NCBI GenBank assembly: GCA_027919835.1
Contig: JANVFP010000022.1
Coordinates: 1 to 64,000 of the forward strand
Source: Lentinula raphanica
Taxonomy: Eukaryota; Basidiomycota; Agaricomycetes; Agaricales; Omphalotaceae
Direction: 5' to 3'
DNA length: 64,000 nucleotides
Within the stretch, counting starts at the first letter, position 1, and every line of letters begins with the position of its first letter. A program made the translations under genes and the position numbers. Of the stretch, positions 43,680 through 55,140 are shown piece by piece. The notes under the pieces are model-generated. The model had not been told where the DNA came from. It ran no database searches and saw only the letters and a program-made list of their open reading frames with translations.

Positions 43680-44218
43680 GATTCACAATGACGGAATCTG
43701 TTCAAACTTCAACGATGTATGTGAGGCACCGGTTACCAAGAGGGTATATCTACAGCTGTATGTGCGGCCAGCAGTAGGAACAGTGAGAGATGGAATTAAG
43801 AGGGAGGTGAGAAATCGGTGAAAAAGGAGTTGCTTGACCGCTGTTGACCGAAACTCCGAATAATGTTTGGCGGTGATTGGCGCCTTGAATGAGCGCCTAA
43901 AAACTTGGACGAGAACTTGAAGGACACTCCATGATTCCGTTCTTCAAAAAAAAACAATGAACCGTAGCTCTTGCTCTCTTCTCTTCGCTCGACTAATTCA
44001 TCTCACAAGGCTCATACGTGAGAGATAACCGGTTTTGTTCTCATCGCTGTCTTCGCAGCATGTCACATGTGATCCTTTAGCACAAGCCTTCGGAAAACTC
44101 TTCGTCGACGTTATCATGACTAGTACCTCTGAAGCATTATATCCTGGAGCGCCGACAGAGACTCGTCCCAGTCTGTGAGCTGGTCTGGCTATATACAGAA
44201 TGCTGTTCAACCTAACGC
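43680..44218. other. Divergent promoter region, no gene seen
   Basis: Lies between the start sites of the glycosyltransferase (-) and amidohydrolase (+). Confidence 0.5.
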
Positions 44219-46190
44219 ATGTTTCCCATATTAATGAACAGACTCCCGAATTTAGCTATCAAGCCATGGATTCCTGGTCCCCCTCCTTCGATAAGGCTCA
44301 TCAATGCCTTAGTTGTAGATCCTGCTTCTGGCTCAATACTTGGCTCCAATAATGGACAGATTGCATCGATGCACACAGTGATATCGAACAAGGGAAAGTT
44401 CTTCGAAGTAAGGCCTACAGTTGAGGGAGATGAAATTCCCGATGGTGAGGTCACAGTTGTTGATCTCAAGGGTGCATACATCTGTCCGTAGGTCTATCTT
44501 GAATCTACCTTCTCGTATATGACAACCGCAAGCTTTACCTTTGTCAGTGGTCTTATTGATTGTCATGTCCATGTTACAGCCGTAGCAGGTGTAAAGGTAG
44601 TACATACTATATGCTCTGTCTGACTCTTTTAGTTCACTTCGTTATCTCTAGACGATGAGTGAACTTATGCATGTCAGCCCGCAAGAGGTTCATCTGCGTA
44701 CCACTTACAACCTGAAAGGTCAGCTTATTGTTGAACCCCTTGTTGTTTCACAATTTCATACTCAGTTTCCGAAGAGATGCTCCTTCGAGGCTTCACGACC
44801 GTACGTGACACCGGAGGAGCAACTAAGGTCCTAGCAAACGCAATTGAGGAGGGTCTCATCGCGGGTCCGCGTTTGTTCCAATGCGGCAAAGCCCTCTCTC
44901 AGACTGGTACGTGCGAAGTCACTTGCCGTAGACTGTACTGATGATTGCTTACTATCTTCAGGTGGGCACGGTGACTTTTCTCCTGCCCTATCGGGTGGGC
45001 ATGAATTGGGATGCTGTGGAGGCGGAGATGTAGGGCTCTTTGCTCGAGTGGCGGATGGTGTTCCAGCCGTGCTAAGCGCTGTAAGAGGAGAGCTAAAGAG
45101 TGGGGCTGATTGTATGTGCAGTGTTTAACTCTTCTTTCTTTCCCCCCTGATGTCGTTCCGTTCCGATAATAGTCATCAAGGTAATGATCGGAGGAGGCGT
45201 CGCTTCTGAGACCGATGCTATTGAAACCGTGCAATATACGGCCGAGGAAATTCGCGCTATAACGACGACGTGCAAGCAAATGGGGGGCAAGTTATGTGTG
45301 TATCATTGACTTTCTGGCTCCAGCTATGACAAACTCTCATTCCTCTAAATCGAAGCTACTGCCCACGCATACACGGTGGAATCGATTCGTCATGCGATTG
45401 AAAATGGTATACAAGGGATTGAACATGGGAACCTCATTGATGAACCCACTGCAAGTTTGTAAGTTAGGTTATTGTTCTTGGTATGGATACTCATGTTGGT
45501 GGCAATCACTTCTAGAATGGCGACGAATGGGATCTATGTATGTCTTCCGTTCATTATGACCAGATGTTCCAGGGTATACTCTGACCATCGATAGCTAACG
45601 CCAACGTTATCCTGCTATTCCATTATGACTAGGCCGCCCTTTGAAGATTTTCTTCCTCCATCAGGAAAAGCGAAGAACAAAGAGGTGATGAAACAAGGGC
45701 TCAAAGCTTTGAAGATTGCGTCAGACGCCGGCGTGACGATCTGCTAGTAAACTCTGATTTTATTGACTGCTCTGCCGTCCACTTGACATACTCATTGCTC
45801 CAGCGGGTCAGACCTCCTTACTTCGATGCAAGCTTTGCAAACGGAAGAATTCACAGTGCGAGCTTCTGTTCTTCCATCTCCCGATATTTTGCGGCATGCG
45901 ACGACGAATGCAGGTTCGTTACTATTTGTCTTCATATATGGATGTTTCGCAGCTGAAACAATTATTCAGCGAAAATGCTCAATAAGGTCGACCTTTTGGG
46001 AACCATCAAGCCGGAAGCATACGCCGACTTGCTCATATTGAATGCGAACCCATTAGAGGATGTGACGGTGCTTGATTGTCCAGAGACACATTTGTTGGCA
46101 GTCATTAAAGAAGGTCGTGTGATAGCAACGTCCGAGTCGAGCGAATTGTCCAGAGCACTGCAAGGATTGAGATTGAACAACAAAGTGTAG
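44219..46190 (+). CDS. Imidazolonepropionase/prolidase-like amidohydrolase
   Basis: Metal-dependent hydrolase with about ten exons and about 460 residues. N-terminal beta-sandwich: [28 protein letters not shown]. The first metal motif is [11 protein letters not shown] (HxH near 44567). Then come [36 protein letters not shown], the bridging Lys block [47 protein letters not shown], and the late Asp block [10 protein letters not shown]. The C-terminal strand region [20 protein letters not shown] is typical of the family. All metal ligands expected for the binuclear subtype are present. The substrate is uncertain: relatives cleave imidazolonepropionate, Xaa-Pro dipeptides or organophosphates. 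ATG at 44219 or 44234 are both in frame. Confidence 0.85.
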
Positions 46191-46294
46191 TTTCTTATAA
46201 GGAGCAGTCAGTGTGTTCACCCAGCGGTAGTACAAGAAGGGTATCTGTAAAGGTATAATCATCACGATGCGGTAAGATTTTTTGTGTCGAGATA

Positions 46295-47652
46295 CTATGA
46301 TGTTGCGGATGCCTTGGTTTTCGAAGAATCTTGACCAAGATTATCAGTCAACCCTAAACGCAGCGAACGAGGATAAGACATACAGAAGCCTTTGTTTGCA
46401 AGATATTCTTCGTGCTCTTGTCTGTGTCCTCTGACAGTAGAATCAACGGATATACGCCATATTGGAAGACCAACCTGTAAACACATTCTGTCAATGATAT
46501 GTACATCCCTTTCAGTAAGAGATCAACCAACCCAACCGATGAAGTTCCACAAGGAGTCAACGAAGAAGTTTCCAGACGGTGCAACGCCTCTCATGGAAGC
46601 ACGGAATATGTTCCCTAGTAAGTCTGGAGAGATATGAAAATCGCCATTCTGAACACCTCGCAATAAGCCCTTGGCGTATTGGTCGCCTGTTACTCCAGGA
46701 TCAGTTTCTTCGATCTTGAGAGTAATTTTGGGTTTAGTGGCATTTTCAATGTCATAGCCAGGTGTGTACATTGTTCCTGGGAAAGCAATATGTATGTCGA
46801 TATTGTATAATAGGAATTCTTGACGTAGTGTGTCGGCAAGTGCTGCACAAAATGGGAATTGGTGTAAGAGTTTCGTCTTGAAACTTGAGAAAACGTATCT
46901 GACCTCTAAGAGCCATTCTTCCCGGACCATACGCAGCATATCCAATGAGTGTGATGTACCCGATGTATGCTGAATGAAACACGATCTTCCCTTTTGTTTT
47001 GTCCCGTACCATACGTTTCGAGGCCTCAAGCGCGGTCCATGCTTGTACCCAGTACGTCTGATCCATCTGCGTCCTCATTGTCTCCTCCGTTTCTTCTATG
47101 AAGAACCGTGGATGGCAAGAGCCAGCGAGCATGAAGATGGCATCTGGGTTCCTTCCTTGATGAGGTTCACAAACAGCGTCGAGTGCCTGGGATGCACCGG
47201 TAGCTGTGACGAGATCATAGGAGTAGGATTTGATGATCTGGCTGGGGGATGTACGAATAGCCTGTTGGGGGTATACTGAGGACATGGTTCTTATAGAGAA
47301 TCAATTCTGAGGCGCACCTCGAGCTCCTTCATTGCATTTTCTAGTCTCTGAGTGTCCCTCGACACAATCGATACATGGGCTCCTTTCAGCACCAGTAATT
47401 TTGCCACCGCAAGTCCCAATCCGGACGAGCCTCCTGTCTGGTAGCAACAAGTTACGGATGTGAAAGGGCTGCTTGTTCAAGTACTGACCACATAACAATG
47501 CTGTAACAGTCAATGCATTAGGAGGGTGATTGCAGATTGTCGAGTTTGGGGCTCACCTTGCCTTTAGAGTCCCAAGATTTGGAAAACAGTCTACCGAGCA
47601 TCGTGATACCAGTGAGGAGAATCAAGAGTATTGTAACTAGAACTGGGTACAT
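46295..47652 (-). CDS. 3-ketosphinganine reductase-like SDR (TSC10/KDSR family)
   Basis: Short-chain dehydrogenase of the family that reduces 3-ketodihydrosphingosine to dihydrosphingosine with NADPH on the ER membrane. N-terminal TM anchor (MYPVLVTILLILLTGITMLG), then cofactor loop TGGSSGLGLAVAKLL, AHVSIVSRDTQRLENAM, PDAIFMLAGSCHPRFFIEET, the catalytic segment HSAYIGYITLIGYAAYGPGR, ALADTLRQEFLLYNIDIHIA, FPGTMYTPGYDIENATKP and a C-terminal LPIWRISVDSTVRGHRQEHE. The order and length fit TSC10. The usual Ser-13 and Lys+4 around the catalytic Tyr are Ala and Arg here, so activity is uncertain. At least five short introns. The final exon start was chosen to keep the C-terminal block in phase. Confidence 0.85.
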
Positions 47653-48429
47653 GCGCGGTTGATTGCAAGAGTTCACCGAGTTCATCGGCCATCAATTCAA
47701 ATTGTCGTGATCGCGCCAAGAGTGGCTGTGCTACGGAAGTATTTCACCATGAACTTGCTTCCAGTGTCCACACTTGTTTGACCTCCCCAGCCGCCAGCGG
47801 CTGCTGAGAGTATATAGTTAGCTTCCAAATGAAGTATTTGTCCTCTCTCGCACTTATTGCAGCATCATCATGTATTGCTCTATAGAGGGAGATAGAGGGC
47901 CGAAGTAGCCGGTGGTACGTTGGCACACGCATCGCGTCAATTCAGAAAATCTCCGTTTTAAAAACTCATCGTTTCTAGTTCAGTCAAACTCTGGTTATGC
48001 TGGACTCCTGGTTTTGCAGTATATTTTGATTACCAGGAGTCTGGAGATCGTTCCTCAAACTCAACCTACTGTGATCTGAGCTAGTTACTATGATGGCTTT
48101 CTAATTCTGTGTTTCCTCGCATCTACGTTCACGATGATTGAGCCAGCGCCCGGCGCCCGCAAAGTGGCCTGCAGGCCTTCTCGTGACCGTCGAGCTTCAT
48201 GGGAACATGTAGGTTTTCATCGCGCCGAACAACTTCACCATCACCTCAATTTCGCGTTCTTCCCGTTTTCCGAAATCCCAATCTGGACCAAATAGAGTCT
48301 TTCGGACTAGACTTAGAAGGTCAGATATAACTCCTTCTGTTACAGCTCGTTGCACAGCCGGCTATACCAGGTTACACTTCTCCCTTCTCCTTCTTCTCTT
48401 CTCGTCTTTTCTCTTCTAAACAGCCATTC
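47653..48429. other. Divergent promoter region, no gene seen
   Basis: Between the SDR (-) and the multi-TM gene (+). C/T-rich tracts (48379-48417) typical of fungal core promoters lie just before ATG 48430. Confidence 0.5.
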
Positions 48430-49985
48430 ATGGGGGTCTCTGTGGTTCAAGGGCAATTCATCTCGCTGTTCTGCGAGACATGCTTCTATGGTCTGTTTCT
48501 TTCCACACGCCGATTACTATGTATGTCATGAAATATTGAACGATACAATCTAGGAATGTATTCTGTCCTGTTCATGGCTTTGCTTGTGAACTACAGGTAT
48601 GTACATGCAAATCATTGACACTGACAGGCATTATATTCAACACGTTCATCCAGACAGAGACCAACCTTCAGCTGTGCGGTGAAATCAATCCGAGCCGTGA
48701 CAATTTTCCAATATGCCATGGTCACGGTGCACATATCACTCGCGTTTTTCCAAAATTACTTGGCTTTCACTGTGTATGACAATGCTGAAGCTGAATTCAA
48801 CAAACTGGGCAGCGCACCGTATACTCTTGCGCAGCTTGCCATTGAATGGACAAATGTTGGTTACTTTCGTCTCAATCTCAGTGTCTAATCTGATCGCGGC
48901 TTCGTAACACTAGTGTGCATGCGCCGATTCCATTCTGATATGGCGTGTCTGGATGCTATGGAATCAGAGGTTTTATGTGGTGATTCTACCTATCATTTTG
49001 GTCATCATATCCACCAGTGAGTGTTATCGATGATCAAATTGTTCTTCCCCATCCGAACACCCTTTAGCATCAGGATACCTCGTGTTGTGGTCTATGCATT
49101 CCGTCGATAGCTCCGCCTCGTCTGATTTTGGGGATCTGTTTGGACCTGCCGTTGAGAGATGGGCAATCTTATTGGCTGTCTGCATCATACTCACGAACAT
49201 AATCTGTACCGGGATGATTGCTGGTCGCATATGGTTGGTTCTTTGAATTTTCACTTACTGTCTGAGGGGAGCTCGAACGTTCAACCTTTACAGGTGGCAT
49301 AATCGAGAAATGCAAAAAGCTTTGGGTGTCGAAGATATGCCTCATAAATATCGGAAGATTTTCTATGGAATTCTGGAGTCAGGAGCCCTCTACCTGCTCG
49401 CTTGGGTCAGTCTGTTGTGCCTCTGCAATGATCTTTGACCAGTAGAGTTCATACTAACCTAGAGTCGATATAGATTGTGGCAGTTCTTTTATATCTGATC
49501 AATACCTCGGCGATAATACCAATGCTTGACATTATTTCTCAATTATCAGTCAGTAAAATCTCGTCTCAGGAATATGGATTTATCAGTGACACAATTTCGA
49601 CGTTCCTTCTGAATAGGGTATCGTACCAGCTCTCATCGTCATCATCGTCTCGCGCAGCCTTGACGCTGCTACACACCACGAAGAAGCTCTTACCACAATG
49701 AACTATCGGCGAAGCTCTCGTATGCAGATCGGTACAGATTACACAGTAGATCGTGAACTACCAAGATCATCTCCCACAATCTCGCATGAAATGCTCCCGG
49801 TGCACTTGACGAACTCTTACGAGCCAGGGAGTCCGGCGAGCGAGAAGAGGATGACATTCGCGGAAAACGCTAGCTTGGAGAAGATGAAGCGGCCGACGAC
49901 GAGGACAACGCAAACGACAGTCAGTGAGGCGAGTAGCAAGACGATAGGTACCAGTGGCTCTGAGGTTGTTGAAGTAGTCGTTTGA
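48430..49985 (+). CDS. Multi-TM membrane protein of an Agaricomycete orphan family
   Basis: About 350 residues in several exons. Start MGVSVVQGQFISLFCETCFY, spliced at 48490/48554 to GMYSVLFMALLVNYRY and at 48600/48627 to the next exon. TM-like segments are CETCFYGMYSVLFMALLV, FQYAMVTVHISLAFFQNYL, ADSILIWRVWMLW, FYVVILPIILVIIST, WAILLAVCIILTNIICTGM, FYGILESGALYLLAW, and a final hydrophobic block after a further splice (GIVPALIVIIVSRSLD). A Ser/Thr-rich cytosolic tail of about 90 residues follows (SSRMQIGTDYTVDRELPRSS...). Seven helices with inside C-terminus are likely. These proteins are expanded in mushrooms and have no known function; receptor-like topology is suggestive only. My exon choices restore a single frame across three otherwise conflicting frames. 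Confidence 0.8.
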
Positions 49986-50445
49986 TATCATTGAGTCTGT
50001 ATTTATTGCATGGCCGTTTGCCTCGTATCGCTTCACTCTCTTGCCGTACCCCCTTTACCATCACTGACGCCTGGTACCAGCTGGTACTTTCTCCACTCCG
50101 TCGCCAAATAGCTGCAAAAAATCATTTCAAAATTCACCTGGAACCATTACCAGGAGAACCAAAACTGAAAAACAACAATCGGTGTTTCGTACTACTGAGG
50201 CAGCCATCAGAGATATACTCTCTTTCTTTTCACTTGCGAAGTAGGTTGCACCGTTGTAGGTACTGTACTAGTACATAGTACTTAAGTATAGGTGCGAGCC
50301 TCGGGGTTTCTAAATTCTAATTTGTGGTGAGTCGTGACGCGCGCGTGACCGCGCGCTCATCTCATGTGCACGTGCTGAGAATTCCTCCGAGTCTCACTTT
50401 GACCATACCCAGACCATAGCCCACTTGCTCAGCTTCGTTCTGAAG
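49986..50445. other. Intergenic promoter region
   Basis: CpG-rich palindromic string acgcgcgcgtgaccgcgcgc (50337-50356) about 90 bp before the CSN1 start, a possible promoter element. No gene seen. Confidence 0.5.
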
Positions 50446-52205
50446 ATGATGGACGTCGATGATCAAGACGCTACACAGACCGTACAACAGCAACAATCCT
50501 CTCAGGATTCTCAAATATCCTCCGCTGCTGTACTCGTCGACGACAATCATCCCTTCGACCTGGAATCCTACATCTCGAATTATACCGGAAAAACAGCTAT
50601 CGATCGTCTAATACATATCATCTCTGTCTGTCCCTCAGTTGCTGTCGATGCCTTTAAGCTGGCTGTGAAACATATCCAGGAAGCTCGCGATCCGAGTCTT
50701 TGGCAAACACTGTGCCATGCTTATGAACAGGTCTCTACATATTCCGATATCAAGTTGCCCAATCTATCCGAACTTCCTGTCATCCAAACCAAATGGGCTG
50801 ATGAAATACTCAAGAAGAATCATTCTGAGAAGGTGAAACTAGAGGCAGAGTTAAAGAGTTATTCGAATAATATGATCAAAGAGAGCATCAGGGTAAGTAT
50901 TGTGTGGCACATTGTGTGTTCGTCTCACTCATTGAGATGTAGATGGGACATCGCGATCTGGCAGAGTTTAGTCGTTCGATAGGAGACTATCCATCTGCCC
51001 TCAAACACTGGACAAAGTCCCGGGAATTCTGTACGACGAGCCAACATGTCCTTGATGGATGTTTGTCAACCATTGAGGTATGTCTTGATTTCTCCTGGGA
51101 TGAACCCGACTCAAGCATCTTCGTAGCTCCTGATAGAGCAAAGAAATTATTCACATCTACCAACATACGTTTTCAAAGCTGAAGCTGCACTCGAGGCGGT
51201 GGCGAGCAGCTCCGCTCATGCAGCCAAAGGGGATAACGCTAGCTCTCGTAAGACAGCATCGTCTACTACAAGCGCGGATCGTGAAATCCTGCAGTCCAAA
51301 TTGGAATTCGCGACGGCGCTCGGACAATTGGCACAATCGAACTATGAAAGGGCAGCATATCACTTCTTGAGACTGAGTCCGGGGACAGGCAGTCAAGGAG
51401 GTCTGGGTGATTGGTTTGGAAAAGTGTGTGTTGTCAATCAAGTTGTGTGTACCCTGAATACTGATCATATGATAGCTAGTGTCGCCTGGTGACATTGCGA
51501 TATATGGTTGTGTTTGCGCGCTTGCATCGTTATCGAGGTCCGCGTTCAAAGCCCAAGTGTTAGAGAATATACCGTTCGGCGTTTACGTTGAGCAAGAGCC
51601 ACACGTCCGAGAGATCATTGAAGCATATATGGCTAGCAATTTCAAAGGTGTTCTTGAGACACTGAGCAAGTACAGTGTGAGTTACTTCTCCCCAGTTCTA
51701 TCCTTTCTGACTGATCGTTGGCTGTCGACAGACCCGTCACACCATTGACATTCACCTGTACCCTCACCTTGCCACCCTGAATTCGCTCACCCGTAACCGG
51801 CTTGTTTCCCTATACTTTGCACCTTTCAGTAGCATCAAGCTCGACCGCATGGCACAGGCTTTCGGATGGAGCGTGACGGAAACTGAGGAATATGTTGTAG
51901 GGCTTGTCAGAAGTGGCGACATCGGTGGCAGGATAGATAGTCGTGCAAAGGTTCTGCAGGTCAAGAAAACGGATCACAGAGCAGAATTGTTCGCCCGCGC
52001 TATCAAGACAGGCGTTGATATTGCGAAAACTAACAAGAAGCTGTTGTATAGGATGAAACTGTACGACCCGAACGTTCACATCTCTCTGTGGCTTGAGCTG
52101 ACTCCCTCCTCCACTCGTAGACAGCGAGCTGATCTTTTGATCAAACCACCGAAAGGCGCTAACACCGGACAAAACCAAATGGCCGACTACATGCTAGCAG
52201 AGTAA
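50446..52205 (+). CDS. csn1: COP9 signalosome subunit 1 (CSN1/GPS1)
   Basis: Subunit of the COP9 signalosome, which removes Nedd8 from cullin ubiquitin ligases. Six exons or so give about 480 residues. N-terminal acidic/Gln-rich leader, then [38 protein letters not shown], helical repeats [58 protein letters not shown], and the PCI domain [60 protein letters not shown]. The C-terminal tail contains [15 protein letters not shown]. The order matches CSN1 rather than the proteasome paralogue Rpn7. ATG 50446 is followed by a second ATG; either may be used. An insert rich in Ser/Ala (about 51205-51290) replaces a usually shorter loop. Confidence 0.88.
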
Positions 52206-52852
52206 TTCATGGTCTCTTCAGACGGGGCTGAGTATGAACTACAAGGCTTACAAGTTACAAGCGTAATGTGACTGCCAGTGTCAATGAGTACGCGAAAGAT
52301 TTTTACCGCCTCTTCTTGCCAAGCCACCTTTCACTTGTTTATCCCCTGTGCTGCCCTTACCCTATGCTTCCATTTGTCGTCGGAAGTCATCTCAATTCAG
52401 GTTCTAGTGATAGTGAGGCAGTTCTTGTGCTCAACATGGTAAGTACCCATGAAAGATACTGGGATCATGGATGTGAGCTGGATTTTCGTTGATTTTCGAA
52501 AATCGGCTAATCAACGGTTGGAATCGGGTTGGAATACAAATAAGGATCAACAAATATTCTCATCAACCCTTTGTTTCCATTTCTGAGCTTCCCATTATTT
52601 CCGTTTTGCGACGTTTCTTTGTCCATTGTCACTTGTGTCCGCCATTGTAACGCTAAAAATTCAAGGCACCATTGTTCGCATGAATGGAATGTAATCACAA
52701 ATGGCACACATGCCTAGGAAGTATAAAGACTTATGAGTTTCCCGCCTTTTTCTCAGCTCTTTTCGAGTTTTCTTCCATCTTCGTATCCTTATTGCAAGTC
52801 CTTGCACCTATTTTCGACTTTCTATCATCCCTCTTACTTGCTCGAAACCACC
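52206..52852. other. Intergenic region upstream of CFEM gene
   Basis: No gene recognised. Contains an inverted string ttttcgttgattttcgaaaa near 52485. Confidence 0.5.
52722..52728 (+). promoter_or_regulatory. TATA box candidate of CFEM gene
   Basis: TATAAAG 131 bp before the ATG at 52853, followed by a C/T-rich tract (52743-52840). Confidence 0.6.
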
Positions 52853-53483
52853 ATGAAATTCTTCGTCGCCGTTTCCATCCTCTCCGTTGCTACCAGCGCT
52901 TGGGCCTCTTTGATTGCCCGTCAGACATTTCCTAGTGCGTGGTTTTCTTACTCTAGTTCACCAGTATGCTCATATCTGCTCCTCAGCTTGCTCGCAGTCT
53001 TGTCTTGCCAATGCCGATCTCGGTTCTTGTAACGCTGACGACGATACGTGCTTGTGCAATACACCTGCTTTCATCTCCAGTACCGCCACTTGCATTGCGG
53101 ATTCCTGCACCGGAAATGACTTGACGGAGGCCAACGCTGCAGCCCAAGATCTGTGTCTCGCAGTGGTTCGTCTTCCTGTATCCCTATCTTTTCTTTGTAC
53201 CAACGCTAACTTTCGTTCACCTCCAGGGCGTCACTTTGACTGCTTCATCTATCCCGATATCCACCTCGACTAGCCCGGCCTCTTCTGGCTCCGCTAGCGC
53301 TAGTACTACTGCCGAAGCGTGAGTCATTTCTTGCTCCCTCTGCTTTCGTTACACATACTCATTACTGGTTTCTTCGTCAGTGCTTCCGAGACTTCATCAA
53401 GCTCAAATGGCGCATCCTCTAATGGAGTGAACACTATTGCTTACCTCGCTGCCTTTGGTCTCATTGCAGTCAACGCTCTGTGA
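52853..53483 (+). CDS. CFEM-domain GPI-anchored surface protein
   Basis: Small secreted protein of about 145 residues in four exons. Signal peptide MKFFVAVSILSVATSAWASL. The CFEM core carries the diagnostic eight cysteines: CSQSC, GSC, DDTCLC, STATC, ADSC and AQDLC. The fourth and fifth are adjacent but one, as in CFEM (C-L-C), and an Asp precedes them. A Ser/Ala/Thr-rich stalk follows, then a hydrophobic tail (NTIAYLAAFGLIAVNAL) consistent with GPI attachment. CFEM proteins bind haem or act at the fungal surface in adhesion and host contact. Introns begin gtgcgt, gttcgt and gtgagt. A strong pyrimidine tract and TATA box upstream suggest high expression. Confidence 0.9.
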
Positions 53484-55140
53484 AGACTGTTTTCCCGCAA
53501 AATGATGCATCATCTTCACCACGACATTCTTTCTTGCACTTTCTCTCCTTCTCATTCATGACCTTTAACTTCGATCTTCGATATCTTCTCTACGATGTTC
53601 ACTGCGTCATGATCCGATTTCCAATCTCTCATTTGGTTATACGATGATAAAGCATCGACGATGTGTATACACATAACTAGGCTGCTGGGTTCACTTTTAG
53701 TTTCATGCTCTGGTATCTGTATCGATATTGCATACTTACTCATTCCTAAATATACCTTTCATTACCATGATCCATATTCCCAGCTCTCCTTTTCGACTGA
53801 TTGCTCAAGCGTCTGCATCGTCGATAGTAAGTCCCACTTTCCTTGGGTAAGTATTTCAGTCACGTTGATTGCGAGCGAAGCGAAGCAAGTGTGTTCCGAA
53901 ATGTGAGTGGCACAGGAGTGGCAACGATAGAATTTTGCTCGTTTTGACTCAATATATGCCTGCTTCTGCGTTCAAATCCTCATATTTTTCCCAATGCTCT
54001 TGGAAGTATGCTTGTCTCAAGTGCTCAAACTGGTCCACATGCTTTTGAACTATGTGATGTTTGCAAATCTTGAGCTTTGTGCGTTTGGGCACTGGGGAGA
54101 TTCGAGAAATTGGGAAGATGAGGTGCCGGCGGATCTGGGTGAGTTTTGTGCTTTTCCCCTCCATCTTCTACTCAGATACTTAACATATGCATCAGAGTAC
54201 TGAATCAGACTCATGAAGAAATCACTCTCAACTGGGATTAAGCTCGCGACTCGGAGCACATCACCGTGCTGACACAGAGCACTGTAAATTCAGTATGCCG
54301 CGTTCGGCATGCCTAACTCACAACAACGTTCGTCACCTCAGAGAGTCGAGGATCAGCCTTGATTCTTGAACGCAAAGATATTGAAGCCCTTGTAAGAAGG
54401 CACATCAACGGCAGCGAAGGCAGAAGGATTGAAGATTCAATTTCAAGGGGCAATGCCAGGAGCGAAAGGCTGAAGGAAGAGGAAGCAGAGGAAGCCGGCG
54501 CATTCACAAACGGGAAGTTCGTTCAGACTACTATTTGTAAACTAAAGATGACTAGAAAGCCAACTTCAACGACGACCCATCATCTGGTACACGGAGATGC
54601 CTACTTCCCGGTTTACAAATTGGCCCTAGTATGTTTCTCTTCGATGAGCATGTGCGCTCTTATCCCTTGACCACATCTGACCACATTCAATTTCTTCTAT
54701 CAGTGATGTGCCGTCCATTGAAGCCCCTGCTAATCATTTCAACCACTCATTCTGCATACGTCCTTGCTCCAACTGTCACGATACAACAGCCAGCCACTGA
54801 TCCTGTCACTGAGTTTCTCATTATCCGCGCTTATATATTGTGACAGGAAGGAGGAGACAGAGAGTACGAATTACTCGGAGCTACTCGTGCTATGTGGAAC
54901 AAAGTTTTCCCCGTTCTTGGCTCTGCAATGGAAATCTACGGCGAGATTAATTCAAAGCTTTCGCTCTCTCTCTCTTTACACTTTCTGTAATCAGACGACG
55001 GAAAGAACATATGAAGTATCGTGGACACAGTATCTATGCCCGGAAAAATATATAGCGCCAGCATGTTATCAGGACGTATAAAGTGGTAAGTACCGGAGGT
55101 AGACACCTACATTTCCTTCCTTCGAAGCTCCGCAGACGAT
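53484..55140. other. Intergenic 1.6 kb, no gene supported
   Basis: Scattered frames of 60-100 codons. The one at 54359-54670 is Glu/Arg-rich without a domain; another on the minus strand around 53949-54164 is similar. Nothing joins into a convincing gene. Confidence 0.4.
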
